Part shown: positions 26,167-34,020 of the stretch, piece after piece
Layout: every line of letters begins with the position of its first letter
Numbering within the stretch: the stretch's first letter is position 1
Virus record (IMG/VR): IMGVR_UViG_3300036768_001035
Span: 1 to 39,675 of that record
Source: a virus
DNA: 39,675 bases
Strand: one strand, 5' to 3'
Position numbers and translations under genes: made by a program
Notes under the pieces: model-generated
Databases searched by the model: none
What the model was told of the DNA's origin: nothing
The model's input: only the letters and a program-made list of their open reading frames with translations

Positions 26167-26593
26167 CGACGTTGGGGTTCCAGTCTGGATTGACTTCGAG
26201 CACAGCTTCAACAATGGCATCAGCTACTACCGATGGCAGCTTGCCCCAAGCCACCTTGAACTGCTCCTCACTCATCGCCAATCGGCTACGCCCGCCCTCT
26301 TTGCGGAAGGTGAACATCGGCTTGCCATCTGCATCGAGAATGTTGGTGTCTGCGAGACACAGATAGACCTCTAGTCGATGTTGTTCGTAAGCGCTCCACC
26401 GCTGTTTGACTTCAACCTCTTTGGCGCCATCACGGAAAATACGTGACGCCACCGCGAAAAGTTCGGCCCGGCGCTCAACTTCGCGCTGCGTGGCCTGGGC
26501 TACAACGACATAAGTATCCTGGTCAGGATCAACATCCGTCGGCAAATTGAGCTCGATGCGTTTCTCGATGGGCGCGCTTAATTTGAAGGCCAT
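26156..26593 (-). CDS. Tail assembly chaperone (G-type)
   Basis: 145 residues, starting MAFKLSAPIEKRIELNLP with GTCTCC-type complement AGGAGA eight bases before the ATG. The fold is probably a small mixed domain followed by helices (REVERRAELFAVASRIFRDGAKEVEVKQRW, EEQFKVAWGKLPSVVADAIVEAVLE). Its position between the tail tube gene and the tape measure, with a -1 extension frame at the 3' end, is the classical siphovirus G/GT arrangement. The chaperone holds the tape measure while tube subunits are added and is absent from the mature virion. No enzyme motif is seen. Sequence similarity to known G proteins is not obvious, so the call rests on gene order and frameshift. Confidence 0.65.
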   Translation of the reverse strand: MAFKLSAPIEKRIELNLPTDVDPDQDTYVVVAQATQREVERRAELFAVASRIFRDGAKEVEVKQRWSAYEQHRLEVYLCLADTNILDADGKPMFTFRKEGGRSRLAMSEEQFKVAWGKLPSVVADAIVEAVLEVNPDWNPNVAGE

Positions 26594-26619
26594 TCGTTTT
26601 GTCTCCTTGAGTTGTGCAA

Positions 26620-26651
26620 GTAGGGGAGCGGATTGCTCCTCTCTCCCCTAC
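26620..26651. other. Intercistronic hairpin before the chaperone gene
   Basis: GTAGGGGAG (26620-26628) pairs with CTCCCCTAC (26643-26651), a 9-bp stem, in the spacer between the tail tube and chaperone genes. It has no T-tract on the leftward side, so it is more likely an mRNA stabiliser or partial attenuator than a terminator. Such an element could set the high ratio of tube protein to chaperone. Confidence 0.55.
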
Positions 26652-26665
26652 AGGTTACGACGATG

Positions 26666-26686
26666 CTGTCAAGGATTGCTTGACAG
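26666..26686 (-). promoter_or_regulatory. Copy 3 of the TTGACA dyad element (perfect palindrome)
   Basis: CTGTCAAG-N5-CTTGACAG, a perfect 8+8 palindrome directly adjoining the stop codon of the tail tube gene and 73 bases before the chaperone start. It is identical over 21 bases to copy 5 at 33999. Both the TTGACA hexamer on the minus strand and a symmetric protein-binding site are possible readings. Confidence 0.55.
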
Positions 26687-28156
26687 TTACGACTGCGTGG
26701 GCAGCGGATAGGCAGCAGTGTCGTTGACGAGAATCCATTCGGTGTACTCGTCACCGGGATTGGGAGCCAGCACAGTGCAGCGGTAATCCTGGCTCAGGAT
26801 ACCACCACCCACCATACGGACTTCGCTCGCGACCTCCCAGACCGCTTTACTGGCGCGGATGGTCAGCGATTCGGGCGTGTTCTTGCCGGGGATATTCCCA
26901 GGCGACTCCACGCGAACCTCAAACGCATAGTTCCCGCCACTCTTGACCGTCTCGAAGGGCTGCGGGGTCCAGTCCGTACCCTTCACCACGCCCGTGTAAA
27001 CACGCTCGTACAGTTCAGGGTCGTACCACTTATAGGTGAAGCGCAGTGACAGTACGCGGCTCCGAACGATGATGTCATCCATGAAATACGAGCCAGTGAC
27101 TGCTTCTTCCCGCATGCTGGTCAGGTTGTTGACCCACTCGACAATCACGCCCACGACGGGCAGTTCGTCGGGCGAAATCGTCGGCAGCTTGAAGTACCCC
27201 TTGCAGGCGACGGGCACGCTGGCAGTATCCTCAAAATTGTTGGCGTACAGCCAGCTATCCGGGTGATTGTCCCATTTCGGAACACGCCCGATGAAGTCTA
27301 CACGGCTTTGCACCAGGCCCGTCTGCGGGATAATCATACGCAGGCTGGCGACCTTGCAGTCGTGCCCGGTCAAACCCTTCGGGCGGATGCCATTTTTGCC
27401 TGGGATGTGCTTGCGCACTGTCATCCAGGGCAGATCATCATTCGGGGCGCGGGTGAAGGTGTGTGTATACACACCTGCCTCCGGCGTATTGGCTACTGTC
27501 GTAACCTTACCGAGCGCGCCAAGCAGCAGATACCCAAGACTGCCGCTCAAGCGCGGGTTGATGGTCGCGCCACCCGCCAGGAACACCAGAGTCTTGTAGT
27601 CGCCAGTAGGAACGGCGATACCGCCAACTTCCAGCGGGAAGGTTTCCTGGTTCTGCGCAGCCTCAAAGTTGATGTCTACTGCACGGTGGCGGTAGAACGG
27701 AACATCGCTTTCGTTGTACGGCCCAGCATTTTGCCCGCCGCTGAAGGCGGTCTTGGTCAGGTTAGCGCCGGTCACAGAAAGGGCCAGGCTGTTGCCAGCA
27801 GTGCCCGCAACCTTCGCCGTCAAGAAAACAGTCTGGTTTTCGGCTTCAGCATCGACATCAGCATTAGCCGTCGTGCCTGTTCCGTACAGCGTGCCTTCAC
27901 CAGTGTCATCATTGATCGCGTGGGCCAGGTTAGCCATCGACGCCGCGATAGTTGCGCCGATCAGCACATCGTTGGCCGCCGCAAGAGTCGTGACGAACGT
28001 GTAGGTTTTGGCGCCAACTGTCACGGTATTGCCATTGCTGATGACACCATTGGCCGCAACCAGCCCCTGAGCCTTCATCGCCTTGACGGTTCCATCGCCA
28101 TAGCCAACTGCTTGCGGGCCAAAGCTGAAAATACCCTGTTGGGCAGTAATAGTCAT
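26687..28156 (-). CDS. Major tail tube protein with inserted domain
   Basis: 489 residues from ATG 28156 (GGAGG eight bases ahead; a GTG nine bases earlier is possible). The first ~30 residues (MTITAQQGIFSFGPQAVGYG) and residues about 150-489 form the tube protein. Between them is an inserted domain: NGNTVTVGAKTYTFVT...NDVLIGATIAASMANLAHAIN...AEAENQTVFLTAKVAGTAGNSLALSVT. This ~110-residue beta/alpha module is common in phage tail and capsid proteins, usually as a surface decoration. Location directly upstream of the chaperone pair and tape measure supports the tube assignment. Being the structural major tail gene, it is followed by its own dyad element and a hairpin, which may set expression relative to the chaperones. 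The exact family is not named. Confidence 0.75.
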   Translation of the reverse strand: MTITAQQGIFSFGPQAVGYGDGTVKAMKAQGLVAANGVISNGNTVTVGAKTYTFVTTLAAANDVLIGATIAASMANLAHAINDDTGEGTLYGTGTTANADVDAEAENQTVFLTAKVAGTAGNSLALSVTGANLTKTAFSGGQNAGPYNESDVPFYRHRAVDINFEAAQNQETFPLEVGGIAVPTGDYKTLVFLAGGATINPRLSGSLGYLLLGALGKVTTVANTPEAGVYTHTFTRAPNDDLPWMTVRKHIPGKNGIRPKGLTGHDCKVASLRMIIPQTGLVQSRVDFIGRVPKWDNHPDSWLYANNFEDTASVPVACKGYFKLPTISPDELPVVGVIVEWVNNLTSMREEAVTGSYFMDDIIVRSRVLSLRFTYKWYDPELYERVYTGVVKGTDWTPQPFETVKSGGNYAFEVRVESPGNIPGKNTPESLTIRASKAVWEVASEVRMVGGGILSQDYRCTVLAPNPGDEYTEWILVNDTAAYPLPTQS

Positions 28157-28202
28157 TTCAACCACCTCCGCGTATCTTCCATACGCTTGCTATGCAAACC
28201 CA

Positions 28203-28271
28203 CTCTTAGCTCAACTAAGAGACCTGCCAGGCGGTAACGGGCGTTAAGCGTGGCAATCGTTAGTTGAACTA
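28203..28271 (-). promoter_or_regulatory. Hairpin and TTAGTT-type palindromes before the tail tube gene
   Basis: CTCTTAG (28203-28209) pairs with CTAAGAG (28215-28221). About 40 bases further lies TTAGTT-G-AACTA (28260-28271), overlapping the stop codon of the connector gene. The palindrome resembles those at 5287 and 34265. The ~110-base gap holds no gene. A role as control region of the abundant tail tube gene is plausible but not shown. Confidence 0.35.
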
Positions 28272-28847
28272 CCTGCCGAATTTCTCTGTCAGCACCTGCC
28301 ATCGAATAATGCCGTGCCAGATAAATCGGCCCGGCCCACCACTTTCGGAGTTCTCCGAGTCGGCAACTCGGATGTCCAGGGCGTATTCCCCGAAGGGGTC
28401 AACGCCGAATTCCAGCGGCGTATTCTCGATGGCGTCCTCCGCCCGCGACAGAATCAGGTGGGCAAGCTGTTCTGCTGCCGAGCGTTCCCTGACAGTTGGC
28501 GGGAAATACAATTCCAGCTTGGTTGTAAAACGTCTATACCACATGCGGCCACTCGTGCCGACGACATAGCCGGGTATATTCTGGCCCAGGCTGACGCCTT
28601 CCGATTCGGTGCTTGAGTGCCGCCACTGACCTATATTGTCGGGATCGTTCTGATAGGTCAGGATATTGATTTTGGTCCGCGTCGGGTCTGCTTGTAGCAA
28701 GCCAGGGCGTACCAGGCCCGCCTTCGTTACGTCATCCATAGCGATGGCAGTGTTGAGCTCGTAGGTCAGGCGCTCATTCACACCAGCCATAATTGCACTG
28801 ATGATGGAGATGTCGATGCGTGGAGTTGCTGGGCCTGCAAGTGGCAT
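28269..28847 (-). CDS. Head-tail connector or tail completion protein
   Basis: 192 residues, starting MPLAGPATPRIDISIISAIMAGVNERLTY. The protein has a mixed alpha/beta pattern with NILTYQNDPDNIGQWR, GYVVGTSGRMWYRRFTTKLELYFP and a C-terminal strand RFIWHGIIRWQVLTEKFG. Its position after the capsid and the 238-residue adaptor and before the tail tube is where tail terminator/neck proteins are encoded. GGGGAG before its ATG lies within the 3' end of the upstream gene. Exact family not recognised; a tail terminator is my first guess. Confidence 0.5.
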   Translation of the reverse strand: MPLAGPATPRIDISIISAIMAGVNERLTYELNTAIAMDDVTKAGLVRPGLLQADPTRTKINILTYQNDPDNIGQWRHSSTESEGVSLGQNIPGYVVGTSGRMWYRRFTTKLELYFPPTVRERSAAEQLAHLILSRAEDAIENTPLEFGVDPFGEYALDIRVADSENSESGGPGRFIWHGIIRWQVLTEKFGR

Positions 28848-28849
28848 TG

Positions 28850-29566
28850 CTAGCTCCCCATCAGCTTGCGCGGGTTAACCTTGTAGAAGGTCTCCCGGTC
28901 TTGAGGCGTATAACGCCCCAATTCTTCCTGCGCGCGCCGCATGAAGTAGTCCGACTGCTTGATAGCCGGATTGTGCTCCGGCGTACCCGAATCCTGCCTA
29001 CGTCGCCACTCATTGATGCCGCTGAACTGGCGCGTATCCGGGTCCATCGAGAAGGCTGCCACAAAGTAGCAAAATGCCTGTTCGAGATACTGTGGAAACG
29101 TCAGCAGACTATTGCCATCGATAGGCGGCGTCCATATTTTAAAGTAGTGCAGCGACAGTGTCGCCGTCGCTGGTGGAACGAACGAGAGTGTCAACTTACC
29201 ATACGGCCATTCCCAATAGCCAGGCGGCACGTCAGCTATGTTGTCAAGACTGGTTACACCAGCAGGCCATACCACTGAAGCCATGCGACGGATTGAGTCC
29301 AGATACTGAATCTTCCCACTGTCGGTATAGGCAACCAGAGCGGCTTTCTCGACGCCGCCGATCAGATCGGCAGGTAGATCGAACTGGAACTTCACTCCAT
29401 CGCAGGCGTAAGTGAGCGTCGCTGCTTCGGCGGTGTGGGCGGAGATGGCAGCACAAGCCCATCTCGCCCACGTCAGCATTTGCGCATCCGTGACTTCGAC
29501 CATATCGGGGTCTTTCAACATCCCGGCCAGGATGTATCCTTTGAGATCGCTCCACTTGACGGTCAT
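28850..29566 (-). CDS. Head-tail adaptor protein
   Basis: 238 residues, starting MTVKWSDLKGYILAGMLKDPD, mainly helical at the N-terminus (MLTWARWACAAISAHTAEAA) with a beta middle (LTYACDGVKFQFDLPADLIG, ATATLSLHYFKIW). A helical C-terminal part follows (YLEQAFCYFVAAFSMDPDTRQ, QSDYFMRRAQEELGRY). Proteins in this slot after the major capsid protein form the connector ring under the portal. A strong ribosome site (GAGGGGG) precedes the ATG. Family assignment is by gene order and secondary-structure pattern. Confidence 0.55.
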   Translation of the reverse strand: MTVKWSDLKGYILAGMLKDPDMVEVTDAQMLTWARWACAAISAHTAEAATLTYACDGVKFQFDLPADLIGGVEKAALVAYTDSGKIQYLDSIRRMASVVWPAGVTSLDNIADVPPGYWEWPYGKLTLSFVPPATATLSLHYFKIWTPPIDGNSLLTFPQYLEQAFCYFVAAFSMDPDTRQFSGINEWRRRQDSGTPEHNPAIKQSDYFMRRAQEELGRYTPQDRETFYKVNPRKLMGS

Positions 29567-29587
29567 TGAAAGACCCCCTCAGGTAAG

Positions 29588-30961
29588 TTAAGCGCGGATG
29601 CCGTTACCGATCTGGCGGAAGCTGCCGGCGACGTATACAGTTTCCAGAACGCTTGGGTTGTAGACGTTGTAGCCCATGTAGGCGTTCCAGGCGAAACGGT
29701 AGGTGCTCAGCGTATCGTCGATGGGCGGAGCCGCCGTGAAGCGCGGCGGGCGAGCCACACCCTGAACAACACCATCCGGCCCGCCGATGAACATACACGC
29801 GCTGATGTGCTGGCCCTTCGTGATATAGCCATACACACCGCTCGGCGAGTTCAGATCAACCGTGAAATCTTCCAGGATGGGCAGGTCGAACATCAGGCGC
29901 TTGTTCGTGCTATCGATCTGCACGATACGGCGGTGATGCGCCTTACCATCCGTGAAGTCCACACCGTTGGTGACGCCATTCGCATTGGTGCGATTGACAT
30001 GCAGCGTCACGATGTCGTTGACCGCGAAACCTGACACCGTGTCAACCGTCACATACGGTGTGACACCGTTCTGACCGACACGCCACACATTATCGACCTT
30101 CTGAGCATTCGTCAGCGCGCCATCGCCGGCATGGATCGGCACAGTCACAATTGCTTGAACCGTGATCTTGCCCGCATTGTACAGGTACGCTTTGGGCGTC
30201 ACGACCCAGCGCACATTGCGGAACATGCCGACTTCGTAGCGCAGCAGGGTGATCGGGCGAGCATACTGCATACGTCCGATCCAGTCTTTCGGCGTGGACT
30301 GCTGTTGCAAGTCGAAGAACACGCCAGGGCTGATGATACCAACGATAGTCCCAATCTCACCGTTGGGATCGGCAGCATAAGGCACATCGCGGTTCTGCAT
30401 ACCCAGATGCACGAAGTCGATCAGTTCTGTTGTCAGCTTGTAGTCAGTAGGCTGCGACGGTGGTGAGTAGGGTAGCAGATCATTGAAGCTTGACGCTCCG
30501 CCACCATACATCTTGTACGGTGCGCTCAGAATGGCATTTCGGCTCAGCAGGTCGAGCACGTCGATCATCTGCAAGCCAAGCTTGCCCTGGATAATGCTCG
30601 CCAGACCAGCCTGGCCGTTGGCGCGCCAGTAGGTGATAATGTCATCGAATTCGTGGTAAGCGACCTTACCGCCATAACGCTTGAATGTGATTTCGACGTT
30701 CCGGCTGTCGAAATGCGCCGCATGCATCCAGATGTCCCGATTACCTATCGGGTTGATGTTGGGGTGAAGGTCCATCAACTGTGTGATGACCATTGTTTGA
30801 GTGTTGACACCAGCCAGATTTTGCTTGAAGCTGGTGTACTGCCCGAAAACAGCACGTTTCCGGTACATATCCCGCAGGAGCGGATCGTACCAGGTACGCT
30901 GATTCTGCGTAACCTGCTCCCAGGGATTGTCCGCATAGTAAGTAGATATTACGTCAGGCAT
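29588..30961 (-). CDS. Major capsid protein
   Basis: 457 residues, starting MPDVISTYYADNPWEQVTQNQRTWYDPLLRDMY. Features fit an HK97-fold capsid protein. They are an N-terminal arm, an extended E-loop region (MVITQLMDLHPNINPIGNRDIW, YHEFDDIITYWRANGQAGLASIIQGKLG spine helix), and a C-terminal P-domain/A-domain strand pattern (RFAWNAYMGYNVYNPSVLETVYVAGSFRQIG). Its place directly after the coiled-coil scaffold and before the adaptors, in terminase-portal-scaffold-capsid order, is standard. No protease gene is obvious, so the scaffold may not be cleaved by a separate enzyme. Sequence looks diverged; the call is by context plus pattern. Confidence 0.8.
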   Translation of the reverse strand: MPDVISTYYADNPWEQVTQNQRTWYDPLLRDMYRKRAVFGQYTSFKQNLAGVNTQTMVITQLMDLHPNINPIGNRDIWMHAAHFDSRNVEITFKRYGGKVAYHEFDDIITYWRANGQAGLASIIQGKLGLQMIDVLDLLSRNAILSAPYKMYGGGASSFNDLLPYSPPSQPTDYKLTTELIDFVHLGMQNRDVPYAADPNGEIGTIVGIISPGVFFDLQQQSTPKDWIGRMQYARPITLLRYEVGMFRNVRWVVTPKAYLYNAGKITVQAIVTVPIHAGDGALTNAQKVDNVWRVGQNGVTPYVTVDTVSGFAVNDIVTLHVNRTNANGVTNGVDFTDGKAHHRRIVQIDSTNKRLMFDLPILEDFTVDLNSPSGVYGYITKGQHISACMFIGGPDGVVQGVARPPRFTAAPPIDDTLSTYRFAWNAYMGYNVYNPSVLETVYVAGSFRQIGNGIRA

Positions 30962-30995
30962 GACGCTTACTCCTTGCTTGTGTTAGGCTGAGCGC

Positions 30996-31745
30996 TCAGA
31001 CTTCTCTCTCGAATAGATCGAAGGACGAACCTTCGAAAACATCTTCCTGAAGCCCAAACAACTCAGTTTGAAGTTCACGGAACCGCTTATCCTGTTCTGG
31101 ATCGCGGGTATCCAGCGCCCACATCTCGTTGGCAATCTCATCCCTGGTGCGCTTCGTCTCTCCGCTGACGCGGCGGGCGGCGATACCAGGGGTCGCTGCG
31201 GCTGCCCGTTCTCCCTTCGCCGGGCCTTTAGATTTGGCTGGCTCTGGCGCTGGTTCTGGAGGAGCCATCCGCTTGTGCATCCGTTCGAGATAAGCCTCAT
31301 AGTCCTCAGGCTTCTCGAAGTCGGACTGGCTCTTGAGATCACCGTTCTCGTAGGCGTCAATCAAGCTTGGGTATTTCTCCCGTATCACCTTTGCCTGTTC
31401 GCGGGCCGCATTCATGGAGGCAACTTTACGTTCCAGTTCTTCTACCGCCTTTTGCGCGGCAGCCAAACGTTCCATTGCGTCCTTAGCCTGCTTCTCGTAG
31501 GTAGTGGCCTGTGTAGTCAGGGCACTCAACTTGCCAGAGTATTCATCCTCAAGGCTGGCAAGCTGTCCTTCGAGAGCATTCAGTTTGGCCTGCAACCGAT
31601 TGATGGTCTTGGTATTACCTTCAAAGCGGTTTTTCCAGTACTTCCAGTCCGTGTTCGGTGACTTGGGGGCCGAGCTTTCGTTGGAGGAGTCGCCGTTGCC
31701 CGTTTCCGGCGTTTCGTCCAGTTCCAGGTCGGTATTCGTAGGCAT
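30996..31745 (-). CDS. Capsid scaffold protein (coiled coil)
   Basis: 249 residues with a strong central coiled coil from about residue 35 to 125 (WKYWKNRFEGNTKTINRLQAK, LEDEYSGKLSALTTQ, AQKAVEELERKVASMNAAREQ). It is flanked by acidic N- and C-terminal segments, including ELQTELFGLQEDVFEGSSFDLFEREV at the end. Scaffold proteins of tailed phages are about this size, rich in Glu/Lys/Ala, and are encoded just before the capsid gene. The ATG at 31745 has AGGAG at proper distance, and a TTGACA dyad copy lies 51 bases upstream. Confidence 0.72.
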   Translation of the reverse strand: MPTNTDLELDETPETGNGDSSNESSAPKSPNTDWKYWKNRFEGNTKTINRLQAKLNALEGQLASLEDEYSGKLSALTTQATTYEKQAKDAMERLAAAQKAVEELERKVASMNAAREQAKVIREKYPSLIDAYENGDLKSQSDFEKPEDYEAYLERMHKRMAPPEPAPEPAKSKGPAKGERAAAATPGIAARRVSGETKRTRDEIANEMWALDTRDPEQDKRFRELQTELFGLQEDVFEGSSFDLFEREV

Positions 31746-31795
31746 GAAAAATCTCCTGATAGCGATAGGCTTCCGCTACCAGTTAATCACTGCCC

Positions 31796-31814
31796 CGTCA
31801 AGGATTTGTTGAAA
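31796..31814 (-). promoter_or_regulatory. Copy 4 of the TTGACA dyad element (scaffold/capsid genes)
   Basis: On the minus strand: TTTCAACAAATCCTTGACG. It begins one base after the stop of the HicB-like gene and lies 51 bases before the scaffold ATG. TGATTAACTGGTAG follows six bases later, resembling TGCTAAGTTGGTGG in copy 2. Likely a promoter feeding scaffold and capsid. Confidence 0.55.
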
Positions 31815-31815
31815 T

Positions 31816-32049
31816 CTAAAGTTCGGTGGTAATGACCGCAAAACTGGTCTGGTCATCAGGCGGTTTCTGACCCGCCCTGAGCCGGAAGAGGAGATCGAGA
31901 CGGATAACCTCACTCATGTTGGCCTTCGCCTCGTCGTAGTCCTCACCCGCAGCGAACAAGTACGGGAGACTCGGGCACTCTGCCACCCAGCGACCTGTTT
32001 GGTCGGGGTAAATCACGACGAGACGCGCGTCAGAGAGTTCGGTCATCAT
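31816..32049 (-). CDS. HicB-like domain protein
   Basis: 77 residues. The start ATG at 32049 overlaps the portal stop (ATGA), with AGGA upstream; a second ATG follows at 32046. The sequence LVVIYPDQTGRWVAECPSLPYLFAAGEDYDEAKANMSEVIRLDLLFR matches the HicB/UPF0150 partial RNase-H-like fold: a beta strand with GxWVAECPxLP, then GE..DEAxANxxEVI. HicB proteins are antitoxins to HicA toxins, and solo HicB-like proteins occur in phages. No HicA partner or C-terminal DNA-binding domain is visible. It could bind RNA or a host toxin, or be a minor structural helper. Its location between portal and scaffold is unusual for an antitoxin. Confidence 0.7.
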   Translation of the reverse strand: MMTELSDARLVVIYPDQTGRWVAECPSLPYLFAAGEDYDEAKANMSEVIRLDLLFRLRAGQKPPDDQTSFAVITTEL

Positions 32050-33710
32050 AAGTTGTCCTGTCCTGAAGTGGCGATAGGGGTCTGGACCTGCGTTTGGGCG
32101 TCGGGCTGGATGTCCTGCTGAGAAACTGCGGCACCTACAGCAGACAGTTCGGCCATCCATTCCAGGTGTTCCCGGATGTTCTCGTATTCCTCATTGGGGT
32201 CAGCAACCTTCTCGAGCAGGTCGAGAGCCGTCTTGGGACTGAGGGAATTGGCCTGCATCAGCAACACAGCTTCGTTGACTTCCTGCTCGCGGTCACGCGG
32301 GATCATGGGATAGAACTTGATCGACAGATCGCATTCGGACAGGTGTTTCCACGTCATGCCGCCTTCGCCCATCTTGATTGCCATCTTGACCAGGATCTTG
32401 TTGAACCGGGTCAGGCCCGCCTGCCAGTAGGAACGCATCGCGCGCGCTTTGGCAACCAATGGGAACATGCGGAAGGCCAGCGTCAAGGCGCTGCGCTGGC
32501 TGCCTTCGTCCTCGCCACTGGCGACAGGCGGTATAAATGCATGACGCCCGAACTGCTTTTCGAGCTTGTCTGGGAAATCGGCCATTGCTGCCGGGATGTC
32601 GGGTGGCTCAATACGCTTGGCATCCGGTTCGGGCTGCCCGGCAGTAGTCACACCGAGATTGATGACCGGACGCGGGCCGCCTGCATCAGTAGTTGTGATA
32701 CTGCCGCGCACATTCTTAATGTAAATATCGCTGTGCGTGCCCTCCGAGATGGCATCGCCCAGGTCGGCCAGCCGAGCGTTGATTTCCCGGCTCAGGTGCT
32801 GCGCCGTAATATCAATAGCGCCCTCACCCCAATAGCCACCAAAGCGTTCAGCCGGGATGTAAACAATCGGGATCTCGCCGAACGGGTTCGGCGCGTGGTC
32901 GAAATTCACCACGAACGTCTCGCGCTCGCCCGTTTCCGGATCTTCAATGTCTACTGTGTAATTAATTGGCTCGCCGTTGACCGTAATATGAATCTCGTCT
33001 TTGGTCCAATGCTCAACATACAACACATAAGCGCTGTTGGTCTTGATCGACGATCCGAACAGATGCATCGCCTCACGCGGGGTGATGCGGTAGACAATGA
33101 AGGCTTCCAGCAGGTTGTCAGGCCGATTGGCCTCCCAGACGGGCATGAAAAAGTCTGGCAGAATGTTTTCAATCACAATGTGATGGCGCAAATCAGGTTC
33201 ATCAGGGGCGTACCGCGCCCGGAACACACAACCGCCGAGAAACTGCTGGATAACGCCGTTTTCCTGCTGGCGCGCACGGCCCTCATTTTCGCGCCAGACG
33301 TCATTGATAAAGAACTCCAACTCGCGCGCCAGCCGCTTTTGCTCATCCGTAGGCGGTTCGCCGGATGGGTCTTTCCGGGGTTCCGCAATTGCCGGGAAGA
33401 TGGACGAAGCATTGTCAGGTACTTCCCCGAACAGCGTATAAGCCCGCTTAAAGGCCGCCATCCGAACGTGGTTGATCGCCAGCGGATAGCGGTATTCCGG
33501 CTCACCGCGTTCATTTTCGGTGTTGGGGATGGTCTCGCGCCACACTTCACCCGTGAACCATCGCCAGTACTCCGTGTAGCGGTTGATCTGGTACGACCAG
33601 AGCTCAAACGGGAAGGTGGCGGGCATCTTGTCCTGTTCCATCAGGACGCCCCCCAACACCCCCATCTTTCTCTGTTCGACATCCTGGATGAGCAGTGGGA
33701 AGTCAGGCAT
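32046..33710 (-). CDS. Portal protein
   Basis: 554 residues, starting MPDFPLLIQDVEQRKMG. It is preceded by a good ribosome site (GAGGAA) and located between terminase and scaffold, as expected. Portal-like features are the helical stem/crown segments (EQEVNEAVLLMQANSLSPKTALDLL, NIREHLEWMAELSAVG), a central beta domain (HIVIENILPDFFMPVWEANRPDN, YVLYVEHWTKDEIHITVNGE) and the clip-type region (FGRHAFIPPVASGEDEGSQRSALTLAFRMFPLVAKARAMRSYWQAGLTRF). The last resembles the GS-Q-SG-AL stretch of many SPP1-type portals. It forms the dodecameric DNA gate. Assignment is by motif and order. Confidence 0.82.
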   Translation of the reverse strand: MPDFPLLIQDVEQRKMGVLGGVLMEQDKMPATFPFELWSYQINRYTEYWRWFTGEVWRETIPNTENERGEPEYRYPLAINHVRMAAFKRAYTLFGEVPDNASSIFPAIAEPRKDPSGEPPTDEQKRLARELEFFINDVWRENEGRARQQENGVIQQFLGGCVFRARYAPDEPDLRHHIVIENILPDFFMPVWEANRPDNLLEAFIVYRITPREAMHLFGSSIKTNSAYVLYVEHWTKDEIHITVNGEPINYTVDIEDPETGERETFVVNFDHAPNPFGEIPIVYIPAERFGGYWGEGAIDITAQHLSREINARLADLGDAISEGTHSDIYIKNVRGSITTTDAGGPRPVINLGVTTAGQPEPDAKRIEPPDIPAAMADFPDKLEKQFGRHAFIPPVASGEDEGSQRSALTLAFRMFPLVAKARAMRSYWQAGLTRFNKILVKMAIKMGEGGMTWKHLSECDLSIKFYPMIPRDREQEVNEAVLLMQANSLSPKTALDLLEKVADPNEEYENIREHLEWMAELSAVGAAVSQQDIQPDAQTQVQTPIATSGQDNL

Positions 33711-33721
33711 TGGCTAATTCC

Positions 33722-33907
33722 TCACCGGCGACGGCGGCTCCGCCGGTAGCGATCAGGCACGACCTTCACGGGTGTCGGCCTGAGATCGGCAGAAGGCGCG
33801 ACCAGGCGCGCCAGGCGCATCACTATTTGCGGGAGGGTCCAGCGAGAGAGAGAACGGGCCAGACCCGCCAGCAGCCACGACAGCCGTAAACGTACCTGGA
33901 AGATCAA
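33722..33907 (-). CDS. Small basic protein, unknown
   Basis: 61 residues, TTG start at 33907 overlapping the stop of the tiny upstream gene by two bases (TTGA). The product begins with a hydrophobic amphipathic stretch (VRLRLSWLLAGLARSLSRWTL) and ends RYRRSRRRR. It is strongly basic and could bind DNA or membranes. It sits between the portal gene and a 76-residue basic protein. I do not recognise it, and it may not be expressed, but the spacing suits an operon gene. Confidence 0.35.
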   Translation of the reverse strand: MIFQVRLRLSWLLAGLARSLSRWTLPQIVMRLARLVAPSADLRPTPVKVVPDRYRRSRRRR

Positions 33908-33978
33908 CGTTTATCCCCCGGATCGGTAACGGCTATCAGTACAATCAGTAGCAGCCAGAAGGCGAGTTGTAGTATCAT
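33904..33978 (-). CDS. Tiny 24-residue membrane peptide
   Basis: ATG at 33978 opens a 24-codon frame ending TGA 33904-33906. The product MILQLAFWLLLIVLIAVTD then PGDKR is a single hydrophobic helix with a short charged tail, like tiny phage membrane peptides. The start is only 22 bases from the TTGACA element at 33999 and shows no ribosome site, so translation might be weak or leaderless. The stop overlaps the next gene's TTG start. Confidence 0.35.
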   Translation of the reverse strand: MILQLAFWLLLIVLIAVTDPGDKR

Positions 33979-33998
33979 GCCACTAGCCTACTACCAGT

Positions 33999-34019
33999 CT
34001 GTCAAGGATTGCTTGACAG
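33999..34019 (-). promoter_or_regulatory. Copy 5 of the TTGACA dyad element (perfect palindrome)
   Basis: CTGTCAAG-N5-CTTGACAG, identical in all 21 bases to copy 3 at 26666. It starts one base after the stop of the 76-residue gene and lies 22 bases before the tiny membrane-peptide ATG and about 290 bases before the portal ATG. It is likely the promoter/operator of the portal genes. Confidence 0.55.
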
Positions 34020-34020
34020 G

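Noticed and set aside
32094-33749. 551-codon open frame on the plus strand opposite the portal gene
   Set aside because: It is the antisense of the well-supported portal gene, has no ribosome site and no recognisable domain; codon bias of the portal keeps the opposite frame open.
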